Shown one piece after another: positions 32,138-40,988 of a stretch of DNA of 64,000 nucleotides. Under the pieces are notes generated by a model that searched no databases, was not told where the DNA came from, and was given only the letters and a program-made list of their open reading frames with translations. Source of the stretch: Bacteroidaceae bacterium (GTDB taxonomy: Bacteria > Bacteroidota > Bacteroidia > Bacteroidales > Bacteroidaceae). Every line of letters begins with the position of its first letter. Position 1 is the first letter of the stretch. The stretch spans positions 496,001 to 560,000 of the forward strand of contig JAKSIO010000001.1 in NCBI GenBank assembly GCA_024398785.1, read 5' to 3'. Both the position numbers and the translations under genes were made by a program.

Positions 32138-33931
32138 TTAACGGTATGATTTTATGAACTTTATCTTTTCATCCAGAGAATCAAAAGGCTTCTCTTTGAG
32201 ATCATCATCAAATACAGGTCTTGTGTAGTCTTTTGTCGGGATATAAAACGATGTCCTATAATCATCAACTATTTTATATTCATGCCTTGCGACCATATTC
32301 TTCAACAAGACTCTCAAAAAACCCAATTCATAGAATTTCTGCTGGATAAGTGTATCATCAGACGGATGACAAGCCTTCTTTACTTGTTCATCGTCACCGA
32401 TGACATAAACGGGACCTGAACCTGGTTTTTTCGGAAATAGGAGAGTCGAATGACAGCCTCCCTGTTCTTCATAATCGTCTTTCAAGGTTGAAACAAGCCC
32501 GGTATCCTTCAGCTTCTTTTCATGATCCGTAAACATGTAGGACTCAAGCAAGTCGTTATCTAGGGTTGCTTCTGCATGTATGTCGTTCTTGCTGGTGATG
32601 GAGGTCCATGCCTCCCTGATGTTCTCAACAAAGATTGCGACTCCTAAGTCCATGTGTGGATTATCATCATTTAATAATTCAGTTGTCCACCCCAATTTTG
32701 TAATCCCCCAGAATAAGTCCTGTAAGTCATAGATAAGATTACTAGGGTTGGAATAGTTGCATATCTTGTTGGCAAATTTTACTGCGTAAAGTATTTTCGC
32801 CTTCTCTCGAATACTGAATACCTCATCTATTGAACTGCTTCCTTCTGTAGGAATCTTTCCAATAATCAAAGCGAGTTCCTCAAGATCAAGTCTGTTGTCA
32901 CGGAATAGTGATGCTGAGTGGTCGTATACGAGACAACGGACTGCGTCGATTCCGCTTTGGGTTACAGTGCCTCTGTCACGATATTGCTCCAAGACTTTTA
33001 GTAAATCATTCTCTAATACTTCTGGGTCTGTATAGTGATTCTGTCTATTGAGTTCCTTTATGATGTCTGCAATGGTTCTGATGTGTCCATATTCGGAAAG
33101 CTTCTTATAATCCGGACATACAAAGGTTGGCAAATTGGTTTTTGGCTCTTTTTTGTTATCGGGCTGTTCCTTTCTTTCTTCAGTGTTATCGGGTTCTTCC
33201 ATTCTTTCCTTGACGCGGTCGACCATTGCTTGAAGGAGCAAATAAACTTTGGTCTCGAAGAAATCGTTCAATTTTACATTATCCGAATAAGATGATGCAT
33301 CGAACTTCTCATAGTAATAATCACGTCTCTTTGCAGTAACAGATCCGTTTCCCCCATACAGTAATGGCAGTTCGGCTTCTTCAATATAACACTTGAAGCC
33401 ATTATCTCTTAGTTTGTCACAGAGATGCGCTAGACCAATGGAGGTACCATCGCCGGGCAGGCTTACAAATCCTATTCTCTGATTAGCACTATACTTATGT
33501 ACAAAGTGATTGATTATGGGATAGAATACATTTATTTTGTCTCTACACAAATTGAAATAGTAAGTACTCGTTCTATTGAACGCACCTCTATTTTCACAAT
33601 CTGCAAGATTAATAAGATACAAATGCTCTTTCAAGTTGAAGAGAAGACTGTCACAAGCTTCATCAAAGTTCTCATTGATGAGCTTTCTCATGGCGTCAAA
33701 ACATTTCTGGTCTGATCCTGAGCAAGGGTCGTAATTGTCAACACCTGCCCATAAACCACCAATCTTCTTGTCATCAGTGATGATTAATACATCTTCACCA
33801 GCAACAATGCGGATGTCGCTGGGATTTGGAATATATGTATCTGAAGAAGTATTGAACTCTGTTGGTACAGTCCTGACTTCCTTCTTATTTCCAAACATCT
33901 GTTTGAGTATGGTAAATATGTTGTTATTCAT
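32138..33931 (-). CDS. Partner protein sharing the C-terminal region of the DUF1810-macrodomain protein
   Basis: 597 residues. The N-terminal half (I-I-T-D-D-K-K-I-G-G-L-W-A-G-V-D, then I-G-F-V-S-L-P-G-D-G-T-S-I-G) looks like an alpha/beta domain that I do not recognise, joined by a charged linker (residues about 240-265). From residue about 280 on it follows the layout of residues 310-612 of the next gene: I-R-T-I-A-D-I-I-K-E-L, then the shared C-terminal Y-I-P-T-K-D-Y-T-R-P-V-F and F-I-K-S-Y-R. The two genes are separated by 28 bases, so I infer a hetero-complex or a substrate-adaptor pair. Confidence 0.7.
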   Translation of the reverse strand: MNNNIFTILKQMFGNKKEVRTVPTEFNTSSDTYIPNPSDIRIVAGEDVLIITDDKKIGGLWAGVDNYDPCSGSDQKCFDAMRKLINENFDEACDSLLFNLKEHLYLINLADCENRGAFNRTSTYYFNLCRDKINVFYPIINHFVHKYSANQRIGFVSLPGDGTSIGLAHLCDKLRDNGFKCYIEEAELPLLYGGNGSVTAKRRDYYYEKFDASSYSDNVKLNDFFETKVYLLLQAMVDRVKERMEEPDNTEERKEQPDNKKEPKTNLPTFVCPDYKKLSEYGHIRTIADIIKELNRQNHYTDPEVLENDLLKVLEQYRDRGTVTQSGIDAVRCLVYDHSASLFRDNRLDLEELALIIGKIPTEGSSSIDEVFSIREKAKILYAVKFANKICNYSNPSNLIYDLQDLFWGITKLGWTTELLNDDNPHMDLGVAIFVENIREAWTSITSKNDIHAEATLDNDLLESYMFTDHEKKLKDTGLVSTLKDDYEEQGGCHSTLLFPKKPGSGPVYVIGDDEQVKKACHPSDDTLIQQKFYELGFLRVLLKNMVARHEYKIVDDYRTSFYIPTKDYTRPVFDDDLKEKPFDSLDEKIKFIKSYR

Positions 33932-33942
33932 ACCTTGATTTT

Positions 33943-36186
33943 CTATTTTATTTTCTTGACGTATTCACTCCCAGGATCAGCCACCATCGAGTATTGGGTT
34001 TCCTCAGGGAACTCGTAAGGTTTTGGCTTTTGCAGTGGGATAACATCTGCGACTGGTTCTGATTCTCCGTGCAGACGTTCCTTCAATCTCGTGTTGCGGT
34101 TGCTTACTGTCAGATTATGGATGGCGTATGCCAATGCTTTGGTGGAGCCAATCAGCACACAGATCTTCTTCGCTCTGGTAATGCCCGTGTAGATAAGGTT
34201 GCGCTGAAGCATCACATAGTGCTTCATCAGAACAGGCATCACCACAATCGGGTATTCCGAACCTTGTGCCTTATGGATGGTTGTGGCGTATGCCAGGGAG
34301 AGTTCATCAAGCTCAGATACATCATATTCCACCATCCTGTCTTCAAAGTTGACCATCAGTGTGCGGTCTTCTATGTTGACGCTCTCGATGTAGCCAAGAT
34401 CGCCGTTGAACACCTCCTTGTCGTAGTTGTTGCGGATCTGCATCACCCTGTCGCCCTTGCGGTAGTTGTAACCTCCACGGCTCAGTCCTTCTGTTGAAGG
34501 ATTCAGAGCTTCCTGAAGGATAAGGTTGAGATTGGCAGAACCTACCACACCTCGCTGCATAGGGGTAAGCACCTGAATCTTGTCCAAGGTCATATTATAG
34601 CCCTTGGGGAGCCGGTTCTTCACAAGGTTGACAATGGCAGAGGCAACACTGTCGGCATCCTCATTCTTCATGAAGAAGAAATCCGTGGTCTTGCCATTGC
34701 TGATGTCGGGGAACTTACCCTCGTTGATGGCATGGGCACTCATGACGATTCGGCTCGACTGTGCCTGTCGGAAGATGCGGGTCAGCCTTACCACCGGTAC
34801 TCGTTCCGATTCTATGATGTCCCGGAGCACATTGCCGGCACCCACACTCGGCAGCTGATCAATGTCGCCCACAAGGATAAGGCGCATGTCCTCAGACAAT
34901 GCCTTGACGAGGTTGTTCATCAGGATGATGTCTATCATTGAACATTCATCAACGATCAGCACATCGCCATCAATGGGGTTCTCGTCATTGCGCTTGTAGC
35001 CGTCAGCTGGGTTATACTCCAGCAGACGGTGTATGGTCTTTGCTTCCATGCCGGTGGCCTCGCTCATGCGTTTGGCAGCTCGTCCAGTCGGTGCGGCCAG
35101 CAGAATCCTGAGCCCCATTTCCTTCAATGCGGCTATGATACCCTGTGTCGTGGTGGTCTTGCCAGTACCAGGACCACCTGTGAGCACCATCACCTTTGAG
35201 TTGACTGCCTGCCTGATGGCATCCACCTGTACCTCGTCATACTCGATGTCTGTCTTCAATGAGATTTCGGCGATGTTGGGTTGGATAGGTACGGCTTTCA
35301 TTGCCATTGAACCCATCAGTTTCTTCAGCTTGCCCGCTGTGCCTATTTCTGCATAGTAGAAAGGAGGGAGGTAGATCACATCACCATCCATGATAAGCTG
35401 CTCTGATTCCACCATCTCCTTCATTGCCATGACGATGGAGTCCTGGTCAGCTTCCAGCAGTTCCATTGCTACTTTCAACAGCTGCTCCTGTTCGGCATAG
35501 ACATGGCCTTCTTCAGACAGCTGGCTCAGGGTGTACTGTAGTCCGCTCTTGCATCGCCTGAGGTCATTCTTCTCATAACCCATCTTATTGGCTATTCCGT
35601 CAGCGGTCTTGAATCCGATGCCCCAGATGTCATCGGCAAGCCGGTAGGGGTTCTCGTTGACCTTTTCAATGCTCTCCTTGCCGTATGTCCTGTATATCTT
35701 GGCGGCATAGGCTGTGCTGACTCCGTACTGCTGAAGGAAGAGCATCACGTTCTTGATGTCCTTCTGCTTCTCCCAGCTCTCACGGATCTTCTCAACACGT
35801 TTCTTGCCGATGCCTGGCACCTCATAGAGCCGTTCGATATCGGTCTCGATGACATCAATGGTGTCCGTTCCGAACTGCCGGACGATGAGTTGGGCGAACT
35901 TCGGGCCGATGCCCTTCACCAGTCCGCTGCCAAGGTACTTCTCGATGCCATAGACGGTGGCAGGCATGACCTCCTCGAAGGACTGCACCACGAACTGCTG
36001 TCCGTATTTGCGGTCTATCTTCCAGTCGCCTTCACATAACAGCACACTTCCCACCGGCACATCAAGCATAGTGCCGACGAGGGTGACAAGGTCGGTGTGA
36101 TCCTTGACCTTGGCCCTCATGATGGAATAGCCGTTCTCGCTATTCTGGAAGGTTATGTGCTCTATGACGCAGCGGATCTTAATCAT
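33943..36186 (-). CDS. recD2: RecD2-type ATP-dependent DNA helicase
   Basis: 747 residues, the normal length. An OB-like N-terminus is followed by helix-hairpin-helix motifs (G-I-G-P-K-F at 92-97; P-G-I-G-K-K at 124-129). The superfamily 1B helicase core has Walker A G-G-P-G-T-G-K-T at 337-344, Walker B V-D-E-C-S-M-I, motif III G-D-I-D-Q-L-P-S-V, and motif VI T-G-I-T-R-A. RecD2 unwinds with 5'-3' polarity and works without RecBC. On a mobile element it may help process transferred strands or counteract host nucleases. It lies in the leftward operon, 11 bases ahead of the 33931 gene. Confidence 0.93.
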   Translation of the reverse strand: MIKIRCVIEHITFQNSENGYSIMRAKVKDHTDLVTLVGTMLDVPVGSVLLCEGDWKIDRKYGQQFVVQSFEEVMPATVYGIEKYLGSGLVKGIGPKFAQLIVRQFGTDTIDVIETDIERLYEVPGIGKKRVEKIRESWEKQKDIKNVMLFLQQYGVSTAYAAKIYRTYGKESIEKVNENPYRLADDIWGIGFKTADGIANKMGYEKNDLRRCKSGLQYTLSQLSEEGHVYAEQEQLLKVAMELLEADQDSIVMAMKEMVESEQLIMDGDVIYLPPFYYAEIGTAGKLKKLMGSMAMKAVPIQPNIAEISLKTDIEYDEVQVDAIRQAVNSKVMVLTGGPGTGKTTTTQGIIAALKEMGLRILLAAPTGRAAKRMSEATGMEAKTIHRLLEYNPADGYKRNDENPIDGDVLIVDECSMIDIILMNNLVKALSEDMRLILVGDIDQLPSVGAGNVLRDIIESERVPVVRLTRIFRQAQSSRIVMSAHAINEGKFPDISNGKTTDFFFMKNEDADSVASAIVNLVKNRLPKGYNMTLDKIQVLTPMQRGVVGSANLNLILQEALNPSTEGLSRGGYNYRKGDRVMQIRNNYDKEVFNGDLGYIESVNIEDRTLMVNFEDRMVEYDVSELDELSLAYATTIHKAQGSEYPIVVMPVLMKHYVMLQRNLIYTGITRAKKICVLIGSTKALAYAIHNLTVSNRNTRLKERLHGESEPVADVIPLQKPKPYEFPEETQYSMVADPGSEYVKKIK

Positions 36187-36206
36187 GAGTTAATTCTCTG
36201 TCTTGG

Positions 36207-36893
36207 TTATAGCCAGTCGAAATTGTCTTTACCTGCTCCAATCTCAAAGTGGAGCTTCACTATGCCCAGGTCAAGTCTTGTGTAACCCATCATTGAGAAT
36301 GTGGCCTCTGCGCTGACCTTATGCCTGTTGCCCTCCTTGATTCCTACATATTCAATGAAGAACTTCTGCTGGTTGACGGCGGTAGGGGCAAGTTGTGCAG
36401 CCTCGACACCTCTGTTGAACCATTTCGGGGTGAGGTCACTGGCGTTGCTGATCTCTCTGATAGATTTGTGCTTTCTCTCTGTTCCCTGGGTCTCTCCATA
36501 GCCAAGGGCTATATAGCAGACAATCTTTTCCCCTTTGTTCAGGGCATAGGTTCCTGCGACCTTCTGGTAGGTGAGTCCTGCCCAGCAGGTGTTGAGTCCC
36601 AGCTGCTGAGCCAGCAGGACAAGCTGCTCTCCGTAGTAACCGGCTCTCTCATCAAGGTCATCAACCTTCTTGCCTGCAACCACGAAGTAGTTGGTCACTC
36701 CGCTGAAGGTGCCGTAGTTCAGGATGCTCTTAAACGCCTTAGGCTCATCAGTGACGAGCTGGATATGCAGGTCTCCTTCAGCATTGACCTCACTGATCTT
36801 CTGCAGGAGGGTCTCAATCACATCTGCAGGAAGGGGAGTGTCCTTGTATCGTCTGACAGAGTGACGAACTTGTATTGCTTCATGTAAATTCAT
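36207..36893 (-). CDS. Nitroreductase-family FMN protein
   Basis: I chose the ATG at 36893 (M-N-L-H-E-A-I-Q-V-R-H-S-V-R-R-Y-K-D); 228 residues. The R-H-S-V-R-R-Y start, the helix-rich middle G-L-N-T-C-W-A-G-L-T-Y and the late R-L-D-L-G-I segment match nitroreductase-like flavin enzymes. Such enzymes use NAD(P)H to reduce nitro groups, quinones or thiol-linked precursors. It sits between a HEYIH protein (2-base gap) and recD2 (20-base gap). Its role in this operon is unclear; it may be cargo or a modification enzyme. Confidence 0.85.
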   Translation of the reverse strand: MNLHEAIQVRHSVRRYKDTPLPADVIETLLQKISEVNAEGDLHIQLVTDEPKAFKSILNYGTFSGVTNYFVVAGKKVDDLDERAGYYGEQLVLLAQQLGLNTCWAGLTYQKVAGTYALNKGEKIVCYIALGYGETQGTERKHKSIREISNASDLTPKWFNRGVEAAQLAPTAVNQQKFFIEYVGIKEGNRHKVSAEATFSMMGYTRLDLGIVKLHFEIGAGKDNFDWL

Positions 36894-36894
36894 A

Positions 36895-38151
36895 TTAAGA
36901 AATATTAATCTTATCAAGACCTAAACTGTCAGATATTATTTTGTATGAGCACATTCCTCCTGTCCAAGGAGCAGTGAAACATTCTTCTTTCTCATATTGT
37001 GAATCTTTGCACATGTAGTATAATGGGCATACCCATAAATTCTCTGGTTTTGAAAGATTAAGAAAAATTGCCTCATGTACGATTAACTCTAGAACGTCCA
37101 TTGCAGCTTCTTCTTTGTTTGCCGTGCTTTGAGGATAATATAATCCATTCTTTGCTTGTATATATGGTATGCCATAGTATCCGATAATCTCGGAAAAATT
37201 TTCTTCAGTTATTCCGTCTTCTTCATATAGTACACTCAATACGGGATAATATTTTCCATCTAGTTTCATTCTTTCAAGAGCGGCACCGATATGGTCTATA
37301 GGAGCAAGAATATTTGCGGAAAGTCTCTCTTTAAAACCATCCACCATTATGCTAAAATAATCGGTCATGGAGTACGTTTTACCGGCTTTTGTGTTGATTT
37401 TATTATTATGAACAAAATGGGAGAAATACTCAAAACCATTGATACTATCATCACTCTCCATTTCTTCGAGTGCCTTAATAAGCATAAGCCCTGGATTCAT
37501 GCTAAAGAGACTGGCGTGACAACAACATATCAGTTTGGCTGGATCTGATGCTGTTTTTGGATAATTTTTCTTTGCAAATAGTTTGACGAAATTATAAGGT
37601 ACGTCTGAGTGTGACGCATCCGCATCAATCAATGACTGATACAATGCGGCCATACTTTCTTTTATTATTAAGGCACCAAGATCAATTTTTTGGGTATTGT
37701 TGTTGGTGTCTGTAAAGGTTATGGAAATACATTCTTCTTCTTTATCATTCACATTAACGACTCTTGAACTTTTCTCCATTGGCTTGTTTGCGTCAACCAT
37801 GATGTCTGTATACTTGGTGAAGCCATTGCCAAATCGTATAAATTCATATTTTCGTTTAAGCGATTCAGAGAGTTGGTGAACAAAGGGACGTTTGATATCT
37901 TTTTCTTTGGTTATAGCTTGTTTGAATTCTATCAAATGTTCGTATCTGGTCAAACTTTCATATAATCCCCAAAGAGTGCCGATATTTTGAATGTAATGTA
38001 TGTATTCATGTACGGTGGTTCCTCTGTCAGTTATTGTCGGGATTTCATTAATTAATGGGTTAAATTCCCCGTCAATAAAAATGTGGAAAAATCCATTTGT
38101 ATAGAACCCCCTACAGGACTCGAGATATTGCTCTAGTTCTTTCTGGTTCAT
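36895..38151 (-). CDS. Putative zincin-like protein with HEYIH motif
   Basis: 418 residues. A H-E-Y-I-H motif at 48-52, in the context D-R-G-T-T-V-H-E-Y-I-H-Y-I-Q, matches the HExxH zinc site of metallopeptidases. A third ligand is not evident by eye. The rest is helical, with a Cys-rich C-terminus (C-P-L-Y-Y-M-C ... C-F-T-A-P-W-T-G-G-M-C). No signal peptide, so it is cytosolic. Gene order with nitroreductase (2-base gap) and recD2 suggests co-expression. The family is not recognised; a metallopeptidase is a hypothesis. Confidence 0.7.
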   Translation of the reverse strand: MNQKELEQYLESCRGFYTNGFFHIFIDGEFNPLINEIPTITDRGTTVHEYIHYIQNIGTLWGLYESLTRYEHLIEFKQAITKEKDIKRPFVHQLSESLKRKYEFIRFGNGFTKYTDIMVDANKPMEKSSRVVNVNDKEEECISITFTDTNNNTQKIDLGALIIKESMAALYQSLIDADASHSDVPYNFVKLFAKKNYPKTASDPAKLICCCHASLFSMNPGLMLIKALEEMESDDSINGFEYFSHFVHNNKINTKAGKTYSMTDYFSIMVDGFKERLSANILAPIDHIGAALERMKLDGKYYPVLSVLYEEDGITEENFSEIIGYYGIPYIQAKNGLYYPQSTANKEEAAMDVLELIVHEAIFLNLSKPENLWVCPLYYMCKDSQYEKEECFTAPWTGGMCSYKIISDSLGLDKINIS

Positions 38152-38332
38152 ATTTATTCCCCTCTCTTTTTGATTGGTCCCTGGTGACGGCCTCTGTTGA
38201 GCTATCTTTGAAGTCTATGATTATCGCATCTTCTTCCTTATCGAATCTAGCGGACAATGTTATTGTGACTGGTGTTATTTTCATTCCGCAGTGAGTATTT
38301 CCTCGCTCGCGGAACAGTAGGTATTTGCTCAT
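38111..38332 (-). CDS. Small hypothetical protein (73 aa)
   Basis: Starts M-S-K-Y-L-L-F-R-E-R-G-N-T-H-C-G-M and ends in a basic, arginine-rich tail. It overlaps the HEYIH gene by 41 bases in another frame, which supports translational coupling but also leaves open that it is spurious. It lies 23 bases after traF and so carries the operon onward. The family is not recognised. Confidence 0.5.
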   Translation of the reverse strand: MSKYLLFRERGNTHCGMKITPVTITLSARFDKEEDAIIIDFKDSSTEAVTRDQSKREGNKYEPERTRAISRVL

Positions 38333-38355
38333 GTAGTTTAACTTTTGTTTTACAT

Positions 38356-38655
38356 TTATAATCTTCTGGAATAGGCGTAGATGTACACACCCTTATCTTC
38401 CTTTTTCGTGTGCAGACCTTTTCTCTGTTTAAACAGAATGAGGGCGGAACCTACAGAGATTGAAGCTACCAGAACCACCAGGCCTGCAACGAATCCTGCG
38501 ATGCAATAGGCTATGATGAATCCGAGTATGGCTCCTCCTGCAGCTCCCGCCGCCCAATAGATGTATCTCCCTTGAAGACCCATAAATTCAAGGGGACGTT
38601 GGAGTCCCCTGAATAGTGGGTAGTCTGGGTAACGGTTCTCCTTTGAGGTGTCCAT
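38356..38655 (-). CDS. traF: TraF-type conjugal transfer protein (DUF4133)
   Basis: 99 residues. Y-P-L-F-R-G-L-Q-R-P-L-E-F-M-G-L-Q-G-R-Y-I-Y at the N-terminus is the DUF4133/TraF signature; then two membrane helices and a basic C-terminus with K-G-V-Y-I-Y-A. In Bacteroidales ICEs TraF follows TraE and is part of the membrane-spanning transfer channel (VirB3-like position). Here the TraE reading frame upstream has been broken by a nested element, and the usual following traG ATPase gene is missing, so transfer by this set is unlikely. Confidence 0.88.
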   Translation of the reverse strand: MDTSKENRYPDYPLFRGLQRPLEFMGLQGRYIYWAAGAAGGAILGFIIAYCIAGFVAGLVVLVASISVGSALILFKQRKGLHTKKEDKGVYIYAYSRRL

Positions 38656-38684
38656 TCATTCGATTGTTGAATTCTGTTATCCTA

Positions 38685-38801
38685 TTAGAGGCCGAAAAAG
38701 AGAGGAAGAGCCTGAGCTGCTGCTACGAGGAAGATGCAGGCACCAACGACCATCATGATCTTCTTCTTGACATCCTGTTCCTCGTTGTTCATGGCGATGT
38801 A
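38685..38801 (-). pseudogene. traE: 3' fragment of traE (DUF4134), cut by the nested element
   Basis: Reading left from 38801, the frame reads Y-I-A-M-N-N-E-E-Q-D-V-K-K-K-I-M-M-V-V-G, then A-C-I-F-L-V-A-A-A-Q and L-P-L-F-F-G-L-stop. This is the second half of a TraE, as seen by comparison with the intact DUF4134 protein at 49743-50138 (D-x-x-K-K-I-M, C-L-F, P-x-F-F-G). The 5' half is at 49342-49616. A 35-residue peptide could still start at the internal ATG (38790-38792). Confidence 0.92.
38794..38801. repeat. Left junction repeat GCGATGTA of the nested element
   Basis: The 8-bp sequence recurs at 49342-49349. It belongs to traE (its reverse complement reads Y-I-A codons). Left of it is traE DNA, right of it element DNA; at the other copy the order is reversed. 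Confidence 0.9.
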
Positions 38802-39235
38802 ATGTTAATGTGATGTGTTTTGAGAATCTAAAGTGCTGAATATCAGCATTAGTTGCTTTGGGGAACAAATGTGATGTTCCCAAGATGTTCCAATATCCTT
38901 TTGATTGGGAACGACTGGGAATGGCATGTTAAAATTGTTAGTTCAAGAAGCTGAAAAATGGTTCAAAATCCTTCAATTTGGCAAAAACCGTGTTTACATT
39001 TATTAACACTTTATTTTGCCACTTTTGTGCATTTATTCATGTTAAAGCAATGGAAAAGTCATGTTGTAAATATGAATCAAATCGGTAAAAACGGAGTAAT
39101 GAATAAAGGTGAAATAGCGTGGAACAATCCCGATATTTATATGGGTTGGATAGCAAAAGATTATAAAAAATGTGAATTATTCATGCATTTAACATGAACA
39201 ATTACGATTTCAGGCTAATATGTGAAATTAAATTT
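38802..39235. other. Non-coding left end of the nested element
   Basis: AT-rich DNA of about 430 bases. It holds GGGAAC (38861-38866 and 38907-38912) and GTTCC (38876-38880, 38887-38891) sites, in inverted and direct arrangement. An open frame at 38958-39197 shows no recognisable domain and is left out. Confidence 0.5.
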
Positions 39236-39562
39236 GTACCTTTGCGCAGGCATTCTATGCCTGTTAGTAGTCAAAAATAAGTTTCACCCTAAAAGAATAA
39301 TCTATCGACAGAAAGTAAAAAATAAGAGTTGTTGACATCCTTGACTCAACTGAAATACCAGAACTTGCACTTCGAATAACGTCAGTTTGGTTAAGACAAC
39401 GGATGTCTGCGCTCCACAATATGGGCGCGGACAGGAGGATTGTTGTCTGACGTGGGCTGTGCAAGGCCTTGGTACCAACTTGAATTCTTAAGCGCCCTTT
39501 TTTCTTTTCGAAAAGAGGGCTTCTTGCCTTCAGATAGTTTAACTAAAAATCAATTTGTTACT
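39236..39562 (+). promoter_or_regulatory. Promoter and structured leader RNA of the restriction operon
   Basis: A TAccTTTG element is at about 39236-39243. The following 310 bases fold well by eye: CAGGCAT / ATGCCTG just after it, an outer AGACAAC / GTTGTCT stem enclosing GTCTGCGC / GCGCGGAC (39395-39450 region), and CCCTTTT / AAAAGAGGG near 39490-39520, ahead of the nuclease ATG at 39563. It may be a leader RNA that controls the nuclease genes, or a small RNA of its own. Confidence 0.5.
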
Positions 39563-40156
39563 ATGCTGAAGAAAATTAAAATGAAAAACAGCGAAGTAGA
39601 ACAGCTGTCAAATGCTTCGCAGTATGAATTTCCAAAGTATGCTACTCAGATCATCAATCTTTTGAATAGCAATGCCCAAGGAACACGACCAGCGGTTGTT
39701 GGTCAAATGTCTGAACTTATTCAAGAGTTCGATGGCAAGTCATTAGAAGAGTGGATTCAGTGGTATAACGAGCGTCAGCCTGATGCAGTAAATAATGCCA
39801 CTGAAAAGATATACAACATGTACCAGCTTATGAGCCAAGCATTTAATGCTATCACTCGTGAAATGGTTGAGGAATGGGTCAAAGATCTGGTATATACAAA
39901 GACATATTGCGGTTTGAAGTTTCAAAGCGCAATTATCGCATTCTTGGCATCTAAAGTCGGTAAGACTTGGAGATTAGCTAATGTTGAAGAGGAAGCTCAG
40001 GGTATTGATGGTTTTATTGGAGAGCAACCACTTCAGATTAAGTCTATTACATACAAGTTAGAAGCTCGTCTTTCTGAAACCATTGATGTGCCTATCGTTT
40101 ATTATGACAAGAAAAAAGATGGCATTAGCATTGAGTACGACACTAATATCTTCTAA
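39563..40156 (+). CDS. MjaI-family type II restriction endonuclease
   Basis: Starts at the ATG at 39563 (or 39581); 197 residues. The pattern V-G-Q-M-S-E-L-I-Q-E-F, W-I-Q-W-Y, W-V-K-D-L-V-Y-T-K-T-Y-C-G-L-K-F-Q and G-I-D-G-F-I-G-E-Q-P-L-Q-I-K (around residues 145-165) matches the MjaI family, whose members cut CTAG. The final D...Q-x-K is the PD-(D/E)xK active site. It is followed 5 bases later by a second nuclease-like gene, and convergently by an N4-cytosine methyltransferase. Specificity for CTAG is inferred from family membership. Confidence 0.8.
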   Translation: MLKKIKMKNSEVEQLSNASQYEFPKYATQIINLLNSNAQGTRPAVVGQMSELIQEFDGKSLEEWIQWYNERQPDAVNNATEKIYNMYQLMSQAFNAITREMVEEWVKDLVYTKTYCGLKFQSAIIAFLASKVGKTWRLANVEEEAQGIDGFIGEQPLQIKSITYKLEARLSETIDVPIVYYDKKKDGISIEYDTNIF

Positions 40157-40161
40157 TAGCC

Positions 40162-40941
40162 ATGGATGAATTTATTCTTTCTATCGACAAAGACAAGTTT
40201 CGTTCCACTAATGCTAAGTGGAATGAACTGATGCTCAATGACCCTTGGTCAGTGGGTTATGTTTCAACGCTCATTGAAGCTGCCAACTGGAAAAATAAAG
40301 AAGAATGGGAAGAAACCTATTATGCCAGTGGCAAGGCACGCAATGCATTTCTTGATCAAAATGCAGCTCAATTGGGATATTCAAAAGAGTTCTTCAACGA
40401 TACTACTGTTCCACACAATAAGTCAAAGTATTATGCATTGAGCTGGGATGTCAAGAATGTAAATACACAAAAGGGAAGAACAAAAGAAGACCTACGAGAA
40501 AAAGGCAGAATACTTTATGAGGCGGTAAAAAATAATGGCTATGGTTTGACTCTTGAAGAGTGCGTTGAATGTGTACGTTTTAGAGTCATTTGCGAAACCT
40601 GGAATGGTATTATACTCAGAGAGAATAACACTGTTGCCACTCTTGAAAGATTGCTTCCAAACCTCAGATTCGAAAAGGCAGAAGGAGAAATGGATCATTC
40701 TTATGCCGTTGACTTTCAGGTGTTCTCTCGTTCAACCAACAAACTTGTTTGTGCTATTCAGGTAAAGCCAAAGACTTATATGAGTAACGCACCATACATA
40801 AGAAAAGCACGAGCCGCCAATGCCAATAAATATGCAGCTTATCAAGAGAAGTATGGGGCATCGGTTATAACAGTAATCTCAACAAGTAAAGGCGAAATCT
40901 TGAATGAAGAGATAATCGCAAAATTGAAATCATTCGTATAA
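40162..40941 (+). CDS. Second nuclease-like protein of the restriction set (PD-(D/E)xK-like)
   Basis: 259 residues. The likely active site is in Y-A-V-D-F-Q-V-F ... L-V-C-A-I-Q-V-K-P-K (residues about 185-210): an Asp and a Q-x-K pair, as in the first nuclease. The N-terminal half is helical, without motifs I know. It could be a second MjaI-related subunit, a distinct endonuclease, or an accessory factor that lets the first bind CTAG. It is transcribed together with the first nuclease. Confidence 0.7.
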   Translation: MDEFILSIDKDKFRSTNAKWNELMLNDPWSVGYVSTLIEAANWKNKEEWEETYYASGKARNAFLDQNAAQLGYSKEFFNDTTVPHNKSKYYALSWDVKNVNTQKGRTKEDLREKGRILYEAVKNNGYGLTLEECVECVRFRVICETWNGIILRENNTVATLERLLPNLRFEKAEGEMDHSYAVDFQVFSRSTNKLVCAIQVKPKTYMSNAPYIRKARAANANKYAAYQEKYGASVITVISTSKGEILNEEIIAKLKSFV

Positions 40942-40946
40942 TATAG

Positions 40947-40972
40947 TGAAGGGGGCAAGTTAGCCCCCTTCA
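40947..40972. terminator. Bidirectional terminator between nuclease and methyltransferase genes
   Basis: Ten-base perfect stem TGAAGGGGGC / GCCCCCTTCA with a six-base loop (40947-40972), between convergent genes ending at 40941 and 40989. Confidence 0.88.
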
Positions 40973-40988
40973 TTGATTATGTAGTATG

